Source of the DNA: an uncultured Bacteroidales bacterium
Lineage (GTDB): Bacteria; Bacteroidota; Bacteroidia; Bacteroidales; Muribaculaceae
Reading direction: 5' to 3'
Length of the DNA stretch: 64,000 nt
Assembly (NCBI GenBank): GCA_958418815.1
Contig: CATZGB010000006.1
Coordinates: 37,291 to 101,290 of the forward strand
In this document: piece by piece, positions 33,678 through 42,171 of the stretch
Position numbering within the stretch: position 1 is the stretch's first letter
How the letters are laid out: every line of letters begins with the position of its first letter
The notes under the pieces: model-generated
The model's input: only the letters and a program-made list of their open reading frames with translations
What the model was told of the DNA's origin: nothing
Databases searched by the model: none
Translations under genes and position numbers: made by a program

Positions 33678-34649
33678 ATGTTTGACAAGGAATATTATTC
33701 GGAGATAATTGAGAAGGCGATTGCCGAAATTGATTACGGGAAAGGTCCCAGGGGGCTGTTCCTGCCGGTGGAATATACTCTCGAAGGGGGTGGCAAGCGG
33801 CTCCGGCCGATGCTGTTGCTCGCCACCTGCGAGGCATTGGGCCGTGAGCCTGAGAAGGCAATCAACCAGGCGGTCGGTATCGAAATGTTCCATAACTTCA
33901 CACTGTTGCATGACGATGTGATGGACAAGGCGGAGGTGAGGCGTGGACGTCCGACGGTTCACCGTCGTTGGAATGAGCCAGTCGCCATCCTTTCGGGTGA
34001 CGCAATGCTGACAATGGCCACCCAGCTCGTTGTCAAATGTACAGACATATATACGGCTGACTGTATGGCTGAAATCCTCGACCTTTTCAACACCACGGCC
34101 ATGGAGGTGTATGCCGGCCAGCAACTCGACATGGAGTTTGAAAGCCGCCGCGACGTTACTGTCGAGGAATATATCGAGATGATCAGGCTGAAAACCTCGG
34201 TGCTGCTTGCCTGCGCCTGCAAGATGGGTGCGCTGATGGCCGGAGCGTCCGCAACGGAGGCTGACTCCATGTACCGCTACGGCGAACTGCTCGGCCTGGC
34301 TTTCCAGCTCCAGGATGACAATCTCGACACTTATGGCGACCCCGCGCTTTTCGGCAAGGAAATCGGTGGTGACATAATAAACGAGAAGAAGACATGGCTA
34401 TGGATCAATGCCGTGAACCGTGAGCCCCGACGACTGCAGAGGGTCCTTGACCAGAAGCTGACCGATTACCTGAAGATACGCGAGGTCAGGAAGATTTATG
34501 ACGACCTCGGCCTGAAGGAGGAATCGCAGGCCCTCATTGAGCGTTACGCCAATGAGGCCGTCGAGGCATTGGCCGGAGTTGAGATGACTCCCGAGGCGCG
34601 TGATTTCTTCACCTCCCTGGCCTTGAAGTCGGCAGCCCGCAGCCATTGA
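33678..34649 (+). CDS. Trans-polyprenyl diphosphate synthase
   Basis: A 323-residue all-helical prenyltransferase that extends farnesyl or geranylgeranyl diphosphate for quinone side chains. The two aspartate motifs are clear: LLHDDVMDKAEVRRGRPTVH near residues 76-95 (FARM) and FQLQDDNLD near 212 (SARM); GGGKRLRPMLLLA near 37 binds IPP. Residues at the chain-length position (FHNFTLLHDD) suggest a long-chain product, as expected for menaquinone, but exact length is not predictable here. ATG 33678 is preferred over a TTG at 33669 inside the -7 box. First gene of a six-gene run. Confidence 0.92.
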   Translation: MFDKEYYSEIIEKAIAEIDYGKGPRGLFLPVEYTLEGGGKRLRPMLLLATCEALGREPEKAINQAVGIEMFHNFTLLHDDVMDKAEVRRGRPTVHRRWNEPVAILSGDAMLTMATQLVVKCTDIYTADCMAEILDLFNTTAMEVYAGQQLDMEFESRRDVTVEEYIEMIRLKTSVLLACACKMGALMAGASATEADSMYRYGELLGLAFQLQDDNLDTYGDPALFGKEIGGDIINEKKTWLWINAVNREPRRLQRVLDQKLTDYLKIREVRKIYDDLGLKEESQALIERYANEAVEALAGVEMTPEARDFFTSLALKSAARSH

Positions 34650-34693
34650 GGCCATCAACACCCTTACAGAAAGGAGAACAGGAAAAACCGTTT

Positions 34694-37072
34694 ATGGAGG
34701 ATTACCTCTCGAAACTCAACAGCCAGCAGCGCGAGGCGGTCGAATATCTCGACGGCCCCCAGCTTGTCATAGCCGGGGCCGGTTCGGGAAAGACGCGTGT
34801 GCTGACTTACAAGATAGTCCATCTTCTGACCAAGGAGTTCGAGCCTTGGCGGCTGATGGCGCTGACATTCACCAACAAGGCCGCCAACGAGATGCGCGAG
34901 CGCATCAGGCAGCTTGTCGGCGACCAGGTGGCCGGCAAGCTCTGGATGGGCACATTCCATTCGATATTCTCCAGGATATTGCGCCAGAATGCCGACAAAA
35001 TCGGTTTCAGCCCGTCGTTCACCATATATGATTCGGATGACTCAAAGGCGTTGATAAAGTCGATTGTCAAGGATATGGACCTTGATGACAAGGTCTACAA
35101 ACCAAACGTGGTGCAGAACGCCATATCGATGGCGAAGAACGCCCTGATAAGCCCCTCGCAATACCGAGCCGACCGCGAGCTGATGGAGTCAGACCGCCGG
35201 GCAAAGCGCGGGCAGCTTGTCGACATATACGCCACCTACCGTCACCGTTGCCATGTGGCCGGGGCGATGGATTTCGACGACCTGCTATATTACACCAACG
35301 TGCTTTTCAGGGACTATCCCGAGGTGTGCCGTCATTACAGCGAATTTTTCAGGTATGTGCTGGTCGACGAGTACCAGGACACCAATTTCGCCCAGCATTG
35401 CATCGTGTCGCAGCTTTGCAAGGGGAGCCGGAACCTGACGATGGTAGGTGATGACGCGCAGAGCATCTACTCATTCCGGGGTGCCAACATACGCAACATA
35501 CTCAATCTGAAGAAGGCCTACCCTGATCTGAAGGTTTTCAAGCTTGAACAGAACTATCGTTCGACCCGCAACATCGTGGCCGCGGCCAACTCGCTGATTG
35601 ACAAGAATTCCGAACAGATACGCAAGGAGGTGTTCTCTGAGAATGACTTCGGGGCCAAAATCGAGGTGTGTCGCTGTTACAGCGACTTCGACGAGGCGTC
35701 GCTTGTCGCCGACCGCATCGCCAGGCTGCAGATGACCAACCGCGACGGCCTCAACGATTTCGCCATCCTTTACCGCACCAACGCCCAGAGTCGCCGGTTT
35801 GAGGAGTCGCTGCGCAAACGGCGGCTTTCATACCGCATCTACGGCGGCCTTTCATTCTACCAGCGCAAGGAGGTCAAGGACGCGATCGCCTATTTCCGCC
35901 TCGCCACAAATCCCAATGATGACGAGGCCCTGCGCCGTGTGATCAACTATCCGGCCCGTGGCATTGGTGAGACCACATTGAAAAAGCTTGTCCACGCGGC
36001 CATAGAGCGCGGAATAAGCATATGGGGGGTGCTGAATGACCCGGCTGATTTGAATGTCAACAACGGCACTCGCAAGAAGCTTGAAGGCTTCAGGGAGCTT
36101 GTTGAGGAATTCAACAGGCTCAACGCGTCGGGGGAGGACGCTGCCCAGCTCACCCGGTCAATCTACATGAAGACCAGGCTGCTTACTTCGCTTATCTCCG
36201 ACAACACCCCCGAGAGTGTCTCTCAGCAGGAGAACCTGATGGAGATGCAGAAGAATGTCGAGGAATTCGTTGCCGAGAGAATCGAGGAGGGAAATCCGGC
36301 GATTTCGATGACGGATTTCCTCGCCGAGGTTTCGCTCGCCACCGACCAGGATGAGAAAGACACATCGAAAGACAGGGTGACACTGATGACCGTCCACGCC
36401 GCCAAAGGCTTGGAGTTCAAGAATGTGATAGTGGTCGGAGTGGAAGAGGAACTGTTTCCCTCGGCGATGGCCTCAGACTCCCTGCAGGCCATAGAGGAGG
36501 AGCGGCGACTGCTGTATGTGGCCATCACCAGAGCCAAGGAATTCTGTATGCTGTCATATGCCTCGTCGCGTTACCGCAACGGACAGACTATGGTAACCCG
36601 TCCGTCACGTTTCCTGCGCGACATCGACCCGCAATACCTCAAGATGATTCAAGGCTCTGACCTCGATGACGCGCCGCGCGGCATCAACCCGCTCGACAAT
36701 TACCGCGCCTCGTATCACAGCCAGGGGGCTGCCGGGGGCTTCTCCAATCCAGGGGGCAGACCGGCATACCAGTCTGCAAAAGGGGGAGGGGCGAGCGCGT
36801 CGTGGCTTGAGAAATCCCGCCGCAAGCTCGAGGAGACAGTGGCCGGGAACAAAAGCCGCCAGGATACCGGTCTCACAGACGCTGATTTCACCCTCCACGA
36901 CATCTCTGAGCTGTATGGCGGATTGAAAATCATACACGGGCGTTTCGGCCACGGCACCATCGAGGATGTCGACGACAATCCCTCGGGCGCCAAGATAACG
37001 GTGGTCTTCACCGGCGCGGAGCGCAAGATATTGCTGCTCAAATTCGCCCGATTCAAAATATTATCAGACTGA
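34694..37072 (+). CDS. pcrA: UvrD/PcrA-family DNA helicase
   Basis: A 792-residue superfamily 1A helicase acting 3'-5' in repair and replication-fork maintenance. Motifs in order: Q motif LNSQQREAVEY, Walker A VIAGAGSGKTRVL near residue 27, TFTNKAANEMRERI (Ia), VDEYQDTN (II) near 226, VGDDAQSIYSFRGA (III), LEQNYRST (IV), VTLMTVHAAKGLEFKNV (V), LYVAITRAKEF (VI). The C-terminal GRFGHGTIEDVDD tail is the PcrA-type Tudor domain that contacts RNA polymerase. The chosen ATG at 34694 gives MEDYLSKLNSQQ; an earlier in-frame ATG at 34646 overlaps the previous gene. Confidence 0.95.
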   Translation: MEDYLSKLNSQQREAVEYLDGPQLVIAGAGSGKTRVLTYKIVHLLTKEFEPWRLMALTFTNKAANEMRERIRQLVGDQVAGKLWMGTFHSIFSRILRQNADKIGFSPSFTIYDSDDSKALIKSIVKDMDLDDKVYKPNVVQNAISMAKNALISPSQYRADRELMESDRRAKRGQLVDIYATYRHRCHVAGAMDFDDLLYYTNVLFRDYPEVCRHYSEFFRYVLVDEYQDTNFAQHCIVSQLCKGSRNLTMVGDDAQSIYSFRGANIRNILNLKKAYPDLKVFKLEQNYRSTRNIVAAANSLIDKNSEQIRKEVFSENDFGAKIEVCRCYSDFDEASLVADRIARLQMTNRDGLNDFAILYRTNAQSRRFEESLRKRRLSYRIYGGLSFYQRKEVKDAIAYFRLATNPNDDEALRRVINYPARGIGETTLKKLVHAAIERGISIWGVLNDPADLNVNNGTRKKLEGFRELVEEFNRLNASGEDAAQLTRSIYMKTRLLTSLISDNTPESVSQQENLMEMQKNVEEFVAERIEEGNPAISMTDFLAEVSLATDQDEKDTSKDRVTLMTVHAAKGLEFKNVIVVGVEEELFPSAMASDSLQAIEEERRLLYVAITRAKEFCMLSYASSRYRNGQTMVTRPSRFLRDIDPQYLKMIQGSDLDDAPRGINPLDNYRASYHSQGAAGGFSNPGGRPAYQSAKGGGASASWLEKSRRKLEETVAGNKSRQDTGLTDADFTLHDISELYGGLKIIHGRFGHGTIEDVDDNPSGAKITVVFTGAERKILLLKFARFKILSD

Positions 37073-37074
37073 CA

Positions 37075-38217
37075 ATGAACCTGCATACTCCATATTACAT
37101 CGTTTACGAGGACAGGCTGCGGCGCAACCTGTCGCTGATTTCCGACGTGGCCAGCCAGGCCGGGGTCGACATCATAATGGCTTTCAAGGCCAACGCCTTG
37201 TGGCGCACATTCGGGGTGATGAGGGAATACGGCGTGAAGTTCACGGCCTCGTCGCTCAACGAGCTGCGCCTGGGAAATGAGGAGCTTGGATGCCTCGGCC
37301 ATTCATATTGCCCGGCCTACACCCCGGCGACCATCGGGGAGTATCTCGCTGGAAGCAGCCACCTGACTTTCAACTCGCTCAGCCAGTTTGCCCGCTACAA
37401 AGGTCATGTCGATGAGTGCAACGCCAAAAACTCCGAGACAGGCCGCAGGGTATCTCCCGGTCTGAGGGTCAACCCGAGTTGCTCTGTCATAGAGACCGAC
37501 ATATACAATCCGGCCCTCCCCGGAAGCCGCTTCGGCGTGACTGCCGGGCAGATAGGGGAGAAACTCCCCGACGGGGTCGAAGGGCTGCATTTCCATCAGC
37601 TTTGTGAGTCCTCGAGCTATGACCTGGAGAAGGTGCTGGCCGCCTTCGAGCAACAGTTCGGCAAGTACCTGCCGCAGGTGAAATGGGTCAACATGGGGGG
37701 CGGTCATCTTATGACCCGCGAGGGATACGACACTGTCCATCTCATAGGCTTGCTGAAAGGCTTCAGGAATCGTTATCCCTGGCTGAAAGTGATACTGGAG
37801 CCGGGAAGCGCTTTCACCTGGCGCACCGGCGACCTCATCACCTCTGTGGTCGATGTTGTCGAGAACCAGGGGATAAAGACCGCCATCATCGATGCATCTT
37901 TCGCATGCCATATGCCTGACACCCTGGAGATGCCTTACCAGCCGGCCATAACCGAAAGCTGCCCCGACGGGGAGCATGTGTACAGGCTCGGGGGCAACTC
38001 ATGCCTGAGCGGCGATTATATGGGCGACTGGCGTTTCGACCGTCAGTTGCAGGAGGGTGACCGCCTGACGCTGGAGGACATGAACCATTACACCACAGTG
38101 AAGACCAACATGTTCAACGGCATATCACATCCCTCTATGGTCTTTGAGCGACTTGACGGGACGATCGAAATGCTGCGGGAGTTTTCATATGAGGACTACA
38201 AGAGCAGAATGGACTGA
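37075..38217 (+). CDS. nspC: Carboxynorspermidine/carboxyspermidine decarboxylase
   Basis: A 380-residue PLP enzyme of the alanine-racemase-like fold that makes spermidine or norspermidine by decarboxylation in the alternative polyamine pathway of gut Bacteroidota. The PLP lysine is in IIMAFKANALW (about Lys38); HFHQLCESSSYDLE, VNMGGGHLMTREGYD, LEPGSAFTWRTG and ACHMPDTLEMPYQP are diagnostic segments. Length is normal. It begins 2 bases after the helicase stop; its partner dehydrogenase is not in the window. Confidence 0.93.
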   Translation: MNLHTPYYIVYEDRLRRNLSLISDVASQAGVDIIMAFKANALWRTFGVMREYGVKFTASSLNELRLGNEELGCLGHSYCPAYTPATIGEYLAGSSHLTFNSLSQFARYKGHVDECNAKNSETGRRVSPGLRVNPSCSVIETDIYNPALPGSRFGVTAGQIGEKLPDGVEGLHFHQLCESSSYDLEKVLAAFEQQFGKYLPQVKWVNMGGGHLMTREGYDTVHLIGLLKGFRNRYPWLKVILEPGSAFTWRTGDLITSVVDVVENQGIKTAIIDASFACHMPDTLEMPYQPAITESCPDGEHVYRLGGNSCLSGDYMGDWRFDRQLQEGDRLTLEDMNHYTTVKTNMFNGISHPSMVFERLDGTIEMLREFSYEDYKSRMD

Positions 38218-38241
38218 CTACAACCTGACATACCACACCAT

Positions 38242-39255
38242 ATGAACGAGAAAACTGTCACATATTCCGTAATAGTGCCTGTCTACAACCGCCCCGGAGA
38301 GGTCGCAGAGTTGCTTGCCAGCCTGCTCAGCCAGACCTCAAAGGATTTTGAGGTGGTGATTGTCGAGGATGGTTCGACTGTGCCCTGCGGTGACATCGTC
38401 AGGGAATATGCGGCCAAAGGGCTCAACGCGCGTTACTTCTCCAAGGAGAACGAGGGGCGTTCGATAGCCCGAAACTATGGCCTGGAACGTGCCGTGGGTG
38501 AATATTTCATATTCTTTGACTCTGACTGTGTCATTCCGGCCGACTATTTCTCAAAACTTGCCAAGTTCAGGAAAAGACATCCATATGACGCTTTCGGAGG
38601 CCCTGACGCGGCCGACAGTTCATTCTCAACCACCCAGAAAGCCATCAATTTCGCCATGACCTCTTTCCTGACCACCGGAGGAATACGCGGCGGACGGGTG
38701 AGCCTTGAGAAGTTCACCCCGCGCACATTCAATATGGGGTTTTCGCGGAAGGTGTATGAGAAGGTGGGAGGATTCCGTGAGATGTTCTCCGAGGATATCG
38801 ACATGTCGACCCGCATACGTCTTGCCGGATTCACCATAGGGCTTTATCCCGACCTGCCTGTCTATCACAAGCGCCGCGTCGACTTTCGGAAATTCTTCCG
38901 GCAGGTCTATGTCTTCGGTATGTCGCGCATCACCCTCAAGCTTCTTTATCCCGATTCGATGAAGCTGGTGCATTGGCTCCCGGCTGTGTTTGTGCTGGGT
39001 GTCGTGGCTATGGTTTTGCTGGCTGTGTTTGTCAGCCCCTGGTGGCTGGCTCCTTTGGCGCTCTACCTGTTCATGATATGGCAGACCGCGCTGGTCTCGA
39101 CCTCGTCGCCCGTGATAGCCTTCAAGGCCATCCCCGCGTCGCTGATTCAGCTTGGCGGATACGGGTGCGGCTTCCTGAAGGCCTATTTCGTGAAAATCAT
39201 CTGCCGTCGCGGACGTGACGTGGCGGAGGAGGTCGCGATGAGGAAAGGTAAATGA
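38242..39255 (+). CDS. Family 2 glycosyltransferase, membrane-anchored
   Basis: A 337-residue GT-A fold enzyme. The N-terminal domain shows YSVIVPVYNRPGEVAELLASL, VVIVEDGST (nucleotide-sugar site), and FFDSDCVIPADYF (DxD-like, metal-binding) near residue 92; a SEDIDMSTRIRLAG segment near 190 carries the general-base acidic residues. The C-terminus has two or three hydrophobic helices (about 245-290). Acceptor and sugar cannot be told from sequence. Cotranscribed with nspC (24 bases) and radC (30 bases). Confidence 0.9.
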   Translation: MNEKTVTYSVIVPVYNRPGEVAELLASLLSQTSKDFEVVIVEDGSTVPCGDIVREYAAKGLNARYFSKENEGRSIARNYGLERAVGEYFIFFDSDCVIPADYFSKLAKFRKRHPYDAFGGPDAADSSFSTTQKAINFAMTSFLTTGGIRGGRVSLEKFTPRTFNMGFSRKVYEKVGGFREMFSEDIDMSTRIRLAGFTIGLYPDLPVYHKRRVDFRKFFRQVYVFGMSRITLKLLYPDSMKLVHWLPAVFVLGVVAMVLLAVFVSPWWLAPLALYLFMIWQTALVSTSSPVIAFKAIPASLIQLGGYGCGFLKAYFVKIICRRGRDVAEEVAMRKGK

Positions 39256-39285
39256 TATTGACAAACGCCCACACCCTGTGACTAT

Positions 39286-40086
39286 ATGGATGACATGTCT
39301 CTCTTGAACGACTTCGACGCGATATTCTCCACCGGCGGGGATTTCCCGGCAGAGGCTATGCCCTACAATGACGCGCCCCGACACAAGCCGGCGGCGACTA
39401 AGGGCGCGACTATGCATGACCTGACCGAAGACGAGAAGCCCCGCGAGAAAGCGTTGAAGCAGGGGATGGAGTCTTTGTCGGATGTCGAGCTGCTCGCGCT
39501 GCTGATCGGCTCGGGCATTCCCGGAAAGTCGGTGCTTGACCTGAGCCGAGAGATACTGAAAGACAATGACAACCGTCTGGCCTACCTGTCGCGCAAATCC
39601 ATTCCCGAGCTTGTGAGGAAATACAAGGGGATGGGGGTGGCCAAGGCGACCTTGCTGGTGGCCGCCATGACTTTCGGCGCGCGCACACAGGCCGACCTGC
39701 AGATCAAAGACCCGCAGATGGCTTCGTCCGAAGCGGTGTATTCATATATGAGGGGACGGCTCGAACGCCTCAACAACGAGGAGTTCTGGGTCTTGCACCT
39801 CAGCAGGGCCAACCGTCTGCAGTCGGTGGAGCAGGTAAGCAAAGGGGGGCAGTCTCAGACCTCGGTGGATGTGAAGCTGATTGCCAAAAGCATCATCGAC
39901 CGGCTGTCGGCGGGGGTGATACTCTGCCATAACCATCCGTCGGGCAACCTGGTTCCGAGCCCGGCCGACGACTCCCTGACGCGTCGCATCGCCGAGGTGT
40001 GCAAGATAATCGATGTGGCGGTGCTTGACCATCTTATAATTGGCCCTACGGGCTATTATTCCTATCGCGACCAAGGTCGCCTGTGA
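39286..40086 (+). CDS. radC: RadC family JAB-domain protein
   Basis: A 266-residue protein of the RadC (JAMM metalloprotease-like) family. A helix-hairpin-helix part (ELVRKYKGMGVAKATLLVAA) precedes the metal-binding ILCHNHPSGNLVPSPADD motif (HxHxSGxxxxSxxD), and the typical DHLIIG follows. The cellular role remains unclear in the family despite its name. The ATG at 39286 adds about 40 residues before the usual PREKAL motif; 39295 and 39412 are possible later starts. Confidence 0.9.
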   Translation: MDDMSLLNDFDAIFSTGGDFPAEAMPYNDAPRHKPAATKGATMHDLTEDEKPREKALKQGMESLSDVELLALLIGSGIPGKSVLDLSREILKDNDNRLAYLSRKSIPELVRKYKGMGVAKATLLVAAMTFGARTQADLQIKDPQMASSEAVYSYMRGRLERLNNEEFWVLHLSRANRLQSVEQVSKGGQSQTSVDVKLIAKSIIDRLSAGVILCHNHPSGNLVPSPADDSLTRRIAEVCKIIDVAVLDHLIIGPTGYYSYRDQGRL

Positions 40087-40125
40087 GAAAATCCAATTAC
40101 CATTACGCTATAATCCCCACGATTT

Positions 40126-40896
40126 ATGAGCAAAATAGATGAACGGACATATGGCCTGATCGGTTTTCCGCTGATCCATTCCTTCTCGAAGACATTCTTC
40201 AACCAGAAGTTCAAGGCCGAGGGTATCAACGCGCGTTATGAGAATTTCGAGATTGCCTCGATTGATTTCTTCCCCGGATTACTGGAAGACACCCCCTCGC
40301 TTGCAGGGATGAATGTCACCATCCCTTATAAAGAGAAGGTGATACCATACCTCGACGATATCGACCCGCTCGCCGCGCGTGCTGGGGCTGTGAATGTGAT
40401 AAAAATCGTGGCTGACAAGAAAGGCAAACTGCTCGACAACAAGCGACTGGTCGGATTCAACAGCGATGTGGCCGGATTCACCGACTCGATACGCCCGCTG
40501 ATAACCGACAGTCGCCACCGGGCTTTGGTGCTTGGCACCGGTGGGGCGGCAAAGGCTGTATGCGTAGGGCTTGACATGCTCGATGTGGAGGCGCAGCTGG
40601 TGTCGCGCACTCCCAGGCCGGGTGTGCTGTCTTATGCCGACCTGACTCCGGAGGTGATGGCGCAGTACAAGGTGATTGTCAACACGACCCCGCTTGGCAT
40701 GTATCCCCATGTCGACGAGGCCCCAGACATCCCCTATGAATGCCTTGGGCCCGATCATCTCTGCTATGACCTGCTCTACAACCCGGATGTGACCTTGTTC
40801 ATGAAGAAGGCCCAGGCCCAGGGCGCGGAGGTGAAAAACGGGCTTGAGATGCTGCTCCTACAGGCTTTCCTTTCGTGGGAAATCTGGAACAGTTGA
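40126..40896 (+). CDS. aroE: Shikimate 5-dehydrogenase
   Basis: A 256-residue NADP-dependent reductase of the aromatic amino acid pathway. Signatures: YGLIGFPLIHSFSKTFFNQKF (shikimate site) at the start, GMNVTIPYKEKVIPYLD with the catalytic Lys, GFNSDVAGF with the catalytic Asp, LGTGGAAKAVCVGL (nucleotide-binding) and VNTTPLGMYPH. Length fits. Last gene of the run that starts at 33678; a strong hairpin follows 26 bases later. Confidence 0.95.
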   Translation: MSKIDERTYGLIGFPLIHSFSKTFFNQKFKAEGINARYENFEIASIDFFPGLLEDTPSLAGMNVTIPYKEKVIPYLDDIDPLAARAGAVNVIKIVADKKGKLLDNKRLVGFNSDVAGFTDSIRPLITDSRHRALVLGTGGAAKAVCVGLDMLDVEAQLVSRTPRPGVLSYADLTPEVMAQYKVIVNTTPLGMYPHVDEAPDIPYECLGPDHLCYDLLYNPDVTLFMKKAQAQGAEVKNGLEMLLLQAFLSWEIWNS

Positions 40897-40922
40897 CCGG
40901 GCGCGGACATCGCATGCGCCGT

Positions 40923-40967
40923 AAACGCCACGGGGAGACACGTCAGTCGCGTCTCCCCGTGGCGTTT
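40923..40967. terminator. Bidirectional terminator hairpin between aroE and the YeiH gene
   Basis: Perfect 17-base arms, AAACGCCACGGGGAGAC at 40923-40939 and its complement at 40951-40967, enclose an 11-base loop. A short T-rich stretch (TTTGTTATAA) follows on the plus strand. It separates the convergent ends of aroE and the YeiH-type gene. Confidence 0.85.
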
Positions 40968-40988
40968 GTTATAATGTGTGCCTGAAAA

Positions 40989-42020
40989 TCAAAGGAACAT
41001 AGGGGCGAGATGTTTGGCCAGGAACCATCCACCGAATATCAGCCACACGAAGAGTATGGCGGCAAGGATGAAGGGCTTGGCACCGGCTTTCTTGAACTTG
41101 TCAATGCTGGTCTCTGCTCCCAGGGCGACCATGGCCATGGTCAGCAGGAAGGTGTCGATGTAGTTGATGGTGTCGACAGCCACAGCAGGGAGCAGGTTGA
41201 ATGAGTTGAAGCCGATGACGGCGAGGAATCCGAGGGCGAACCAGGGAATGGCCACTTTCCCTTTGGCGCCGCCTGTGGAGGAGTTGCGCGACTGGAGGGC
41301 TACCCAGTAGCCGAGCGACAGGAGTACCGGCACGAGGAGCATCACGCGTATCATCTTGACGATGATAGACACATTTGAGATGTCGGTGCCCATGGCGTTG
41401 CCGGCTCCGACGGCGTGGGCCACCTCGTGGAGCGTCGAGCCGGTGTAGATGCCCATCTCGGTGGGCGACAGGCCGAGGATTCCTGAGCGGTAAGCGATGG
41501 GGTAAAGAAACATCGCGATGGTGCCGAAAATCACCACAGTGGCCACTGCCACGGCGGTCTTGTAAGGCTTGGTCTGGATGGTGGATTCAGCGCCCAGCAC
41601 AGCCGCCGCGCCGCAGATGCCGCTGCCAATCGAGGTGAGCAGGGCAATCTCTTTGTCCATCTTCAACAGTTTGCCGATATACACGCCGCCGATTATGGTG
41701 ACGGTCACGACGATGGCGTCAATAAGTATGCCGGCGACCCCGACATTTATGACATCCTGGAATGTGAGGCGGAAGCCGTAGAGGATGATGCCGAGGCGGA
41801 GGAGCTTCTTTGAGCAGAACTGTATGCCGGGTACCCAAGTCTCTGGCAGGTGGTTGCGGAGACTGTTGGCGTAAAGCATGCCGAGAATGATACCGATAAT
41901 CATCGGGCTGAACGAAAGATCCTTGAAGAATTTGGCTTCACCGATATAGAATGCCGCACACGAGAAGAGTCCAATCAGGAGTATCCCATGGAGCATGCTG
42001 CTTCGTTTTTCTGTAAACAT
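40989..42020 (-). CDS. YeiH/UPF0324 family putative anion exporter
   Basis: A 343-residue membrane protein with about ten hydrophobic helices, of the PSE (putative sulfate exporter) family. LSFSPMIIGIILGMLYANSLRN near the N-terminus, LTSIGSGICGAAAVLGAE and YTGSTLHEVAHAVGAGNA are characteristic. The substrate is unproven; sulfate, sulfite or taurine-related anions have been proposed. Transcribed alone. Confidence 0.88.
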   Translation of the reverse strand: MFTEKRSSMLHGILLIGLFSCAAFYIGEAKFFKDLSFSPMIIGIILGMLYANSLRNHLPETWVPGIQFCSKKLLRLGIILYGFRLTFQDVINVGVAGILIDAIVVTVTIIGGVYIGKLLKMDKEIALLTSIGSGICGAAAVLGAESTIQTKPYKTAVAVATVVIFGTIAMFLYPIAYRSGILGLSPTEMGIYTGSTLHEVAHAVGAGNAMGTDISNVSIIVKMIRVMLLVPVLLSLGYWVALQSRNSSTGGAKGKVAIPWFALGFLAVIGFNSFNLLPAVAVDTINYIDTFLLTMAMVALGAETSIDKFKKAGAKPFILAAILFVWLIFGGWFLAKHLAPMFL

Positions 42021-42079
42021 TGGTAATTGTTGTATTTTGAATTAAATATGTATTGTGGCCGGTTTATGAAAAAACGCCA

Positions 42080-42087
42080 CAAAGTTA
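42080..42087 (-). promoter_or_regulatory. -7 box of the YeiH-type gene
   Basis: TAACTTTG on the minus strand, 60 bases before the ATG at 42020; the -33 element is not convincing. Confidence 0.55.
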
Positions 42088-42120
42088 CTAAAATTGCGCT
42101 GCATATGGGTGAAAAATCAT

Positions 42121-42128
42121 TAAATTTG
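42121..42128 (+). promoter_or_regulatory. -7 box of comEC
   Basis: TAAATTTG matches the consensus, with ATTGC at about 42093-42097 as a weak upstream element. The region between the two divergent -7 boxes is AT-rich, and comEC starts 43 bases downstream. Confidence 0.45.
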
Positions 42129-42171
42129 TCATTACTTATTTTAAATAAATACCCTCGAATTTGTATATGAC

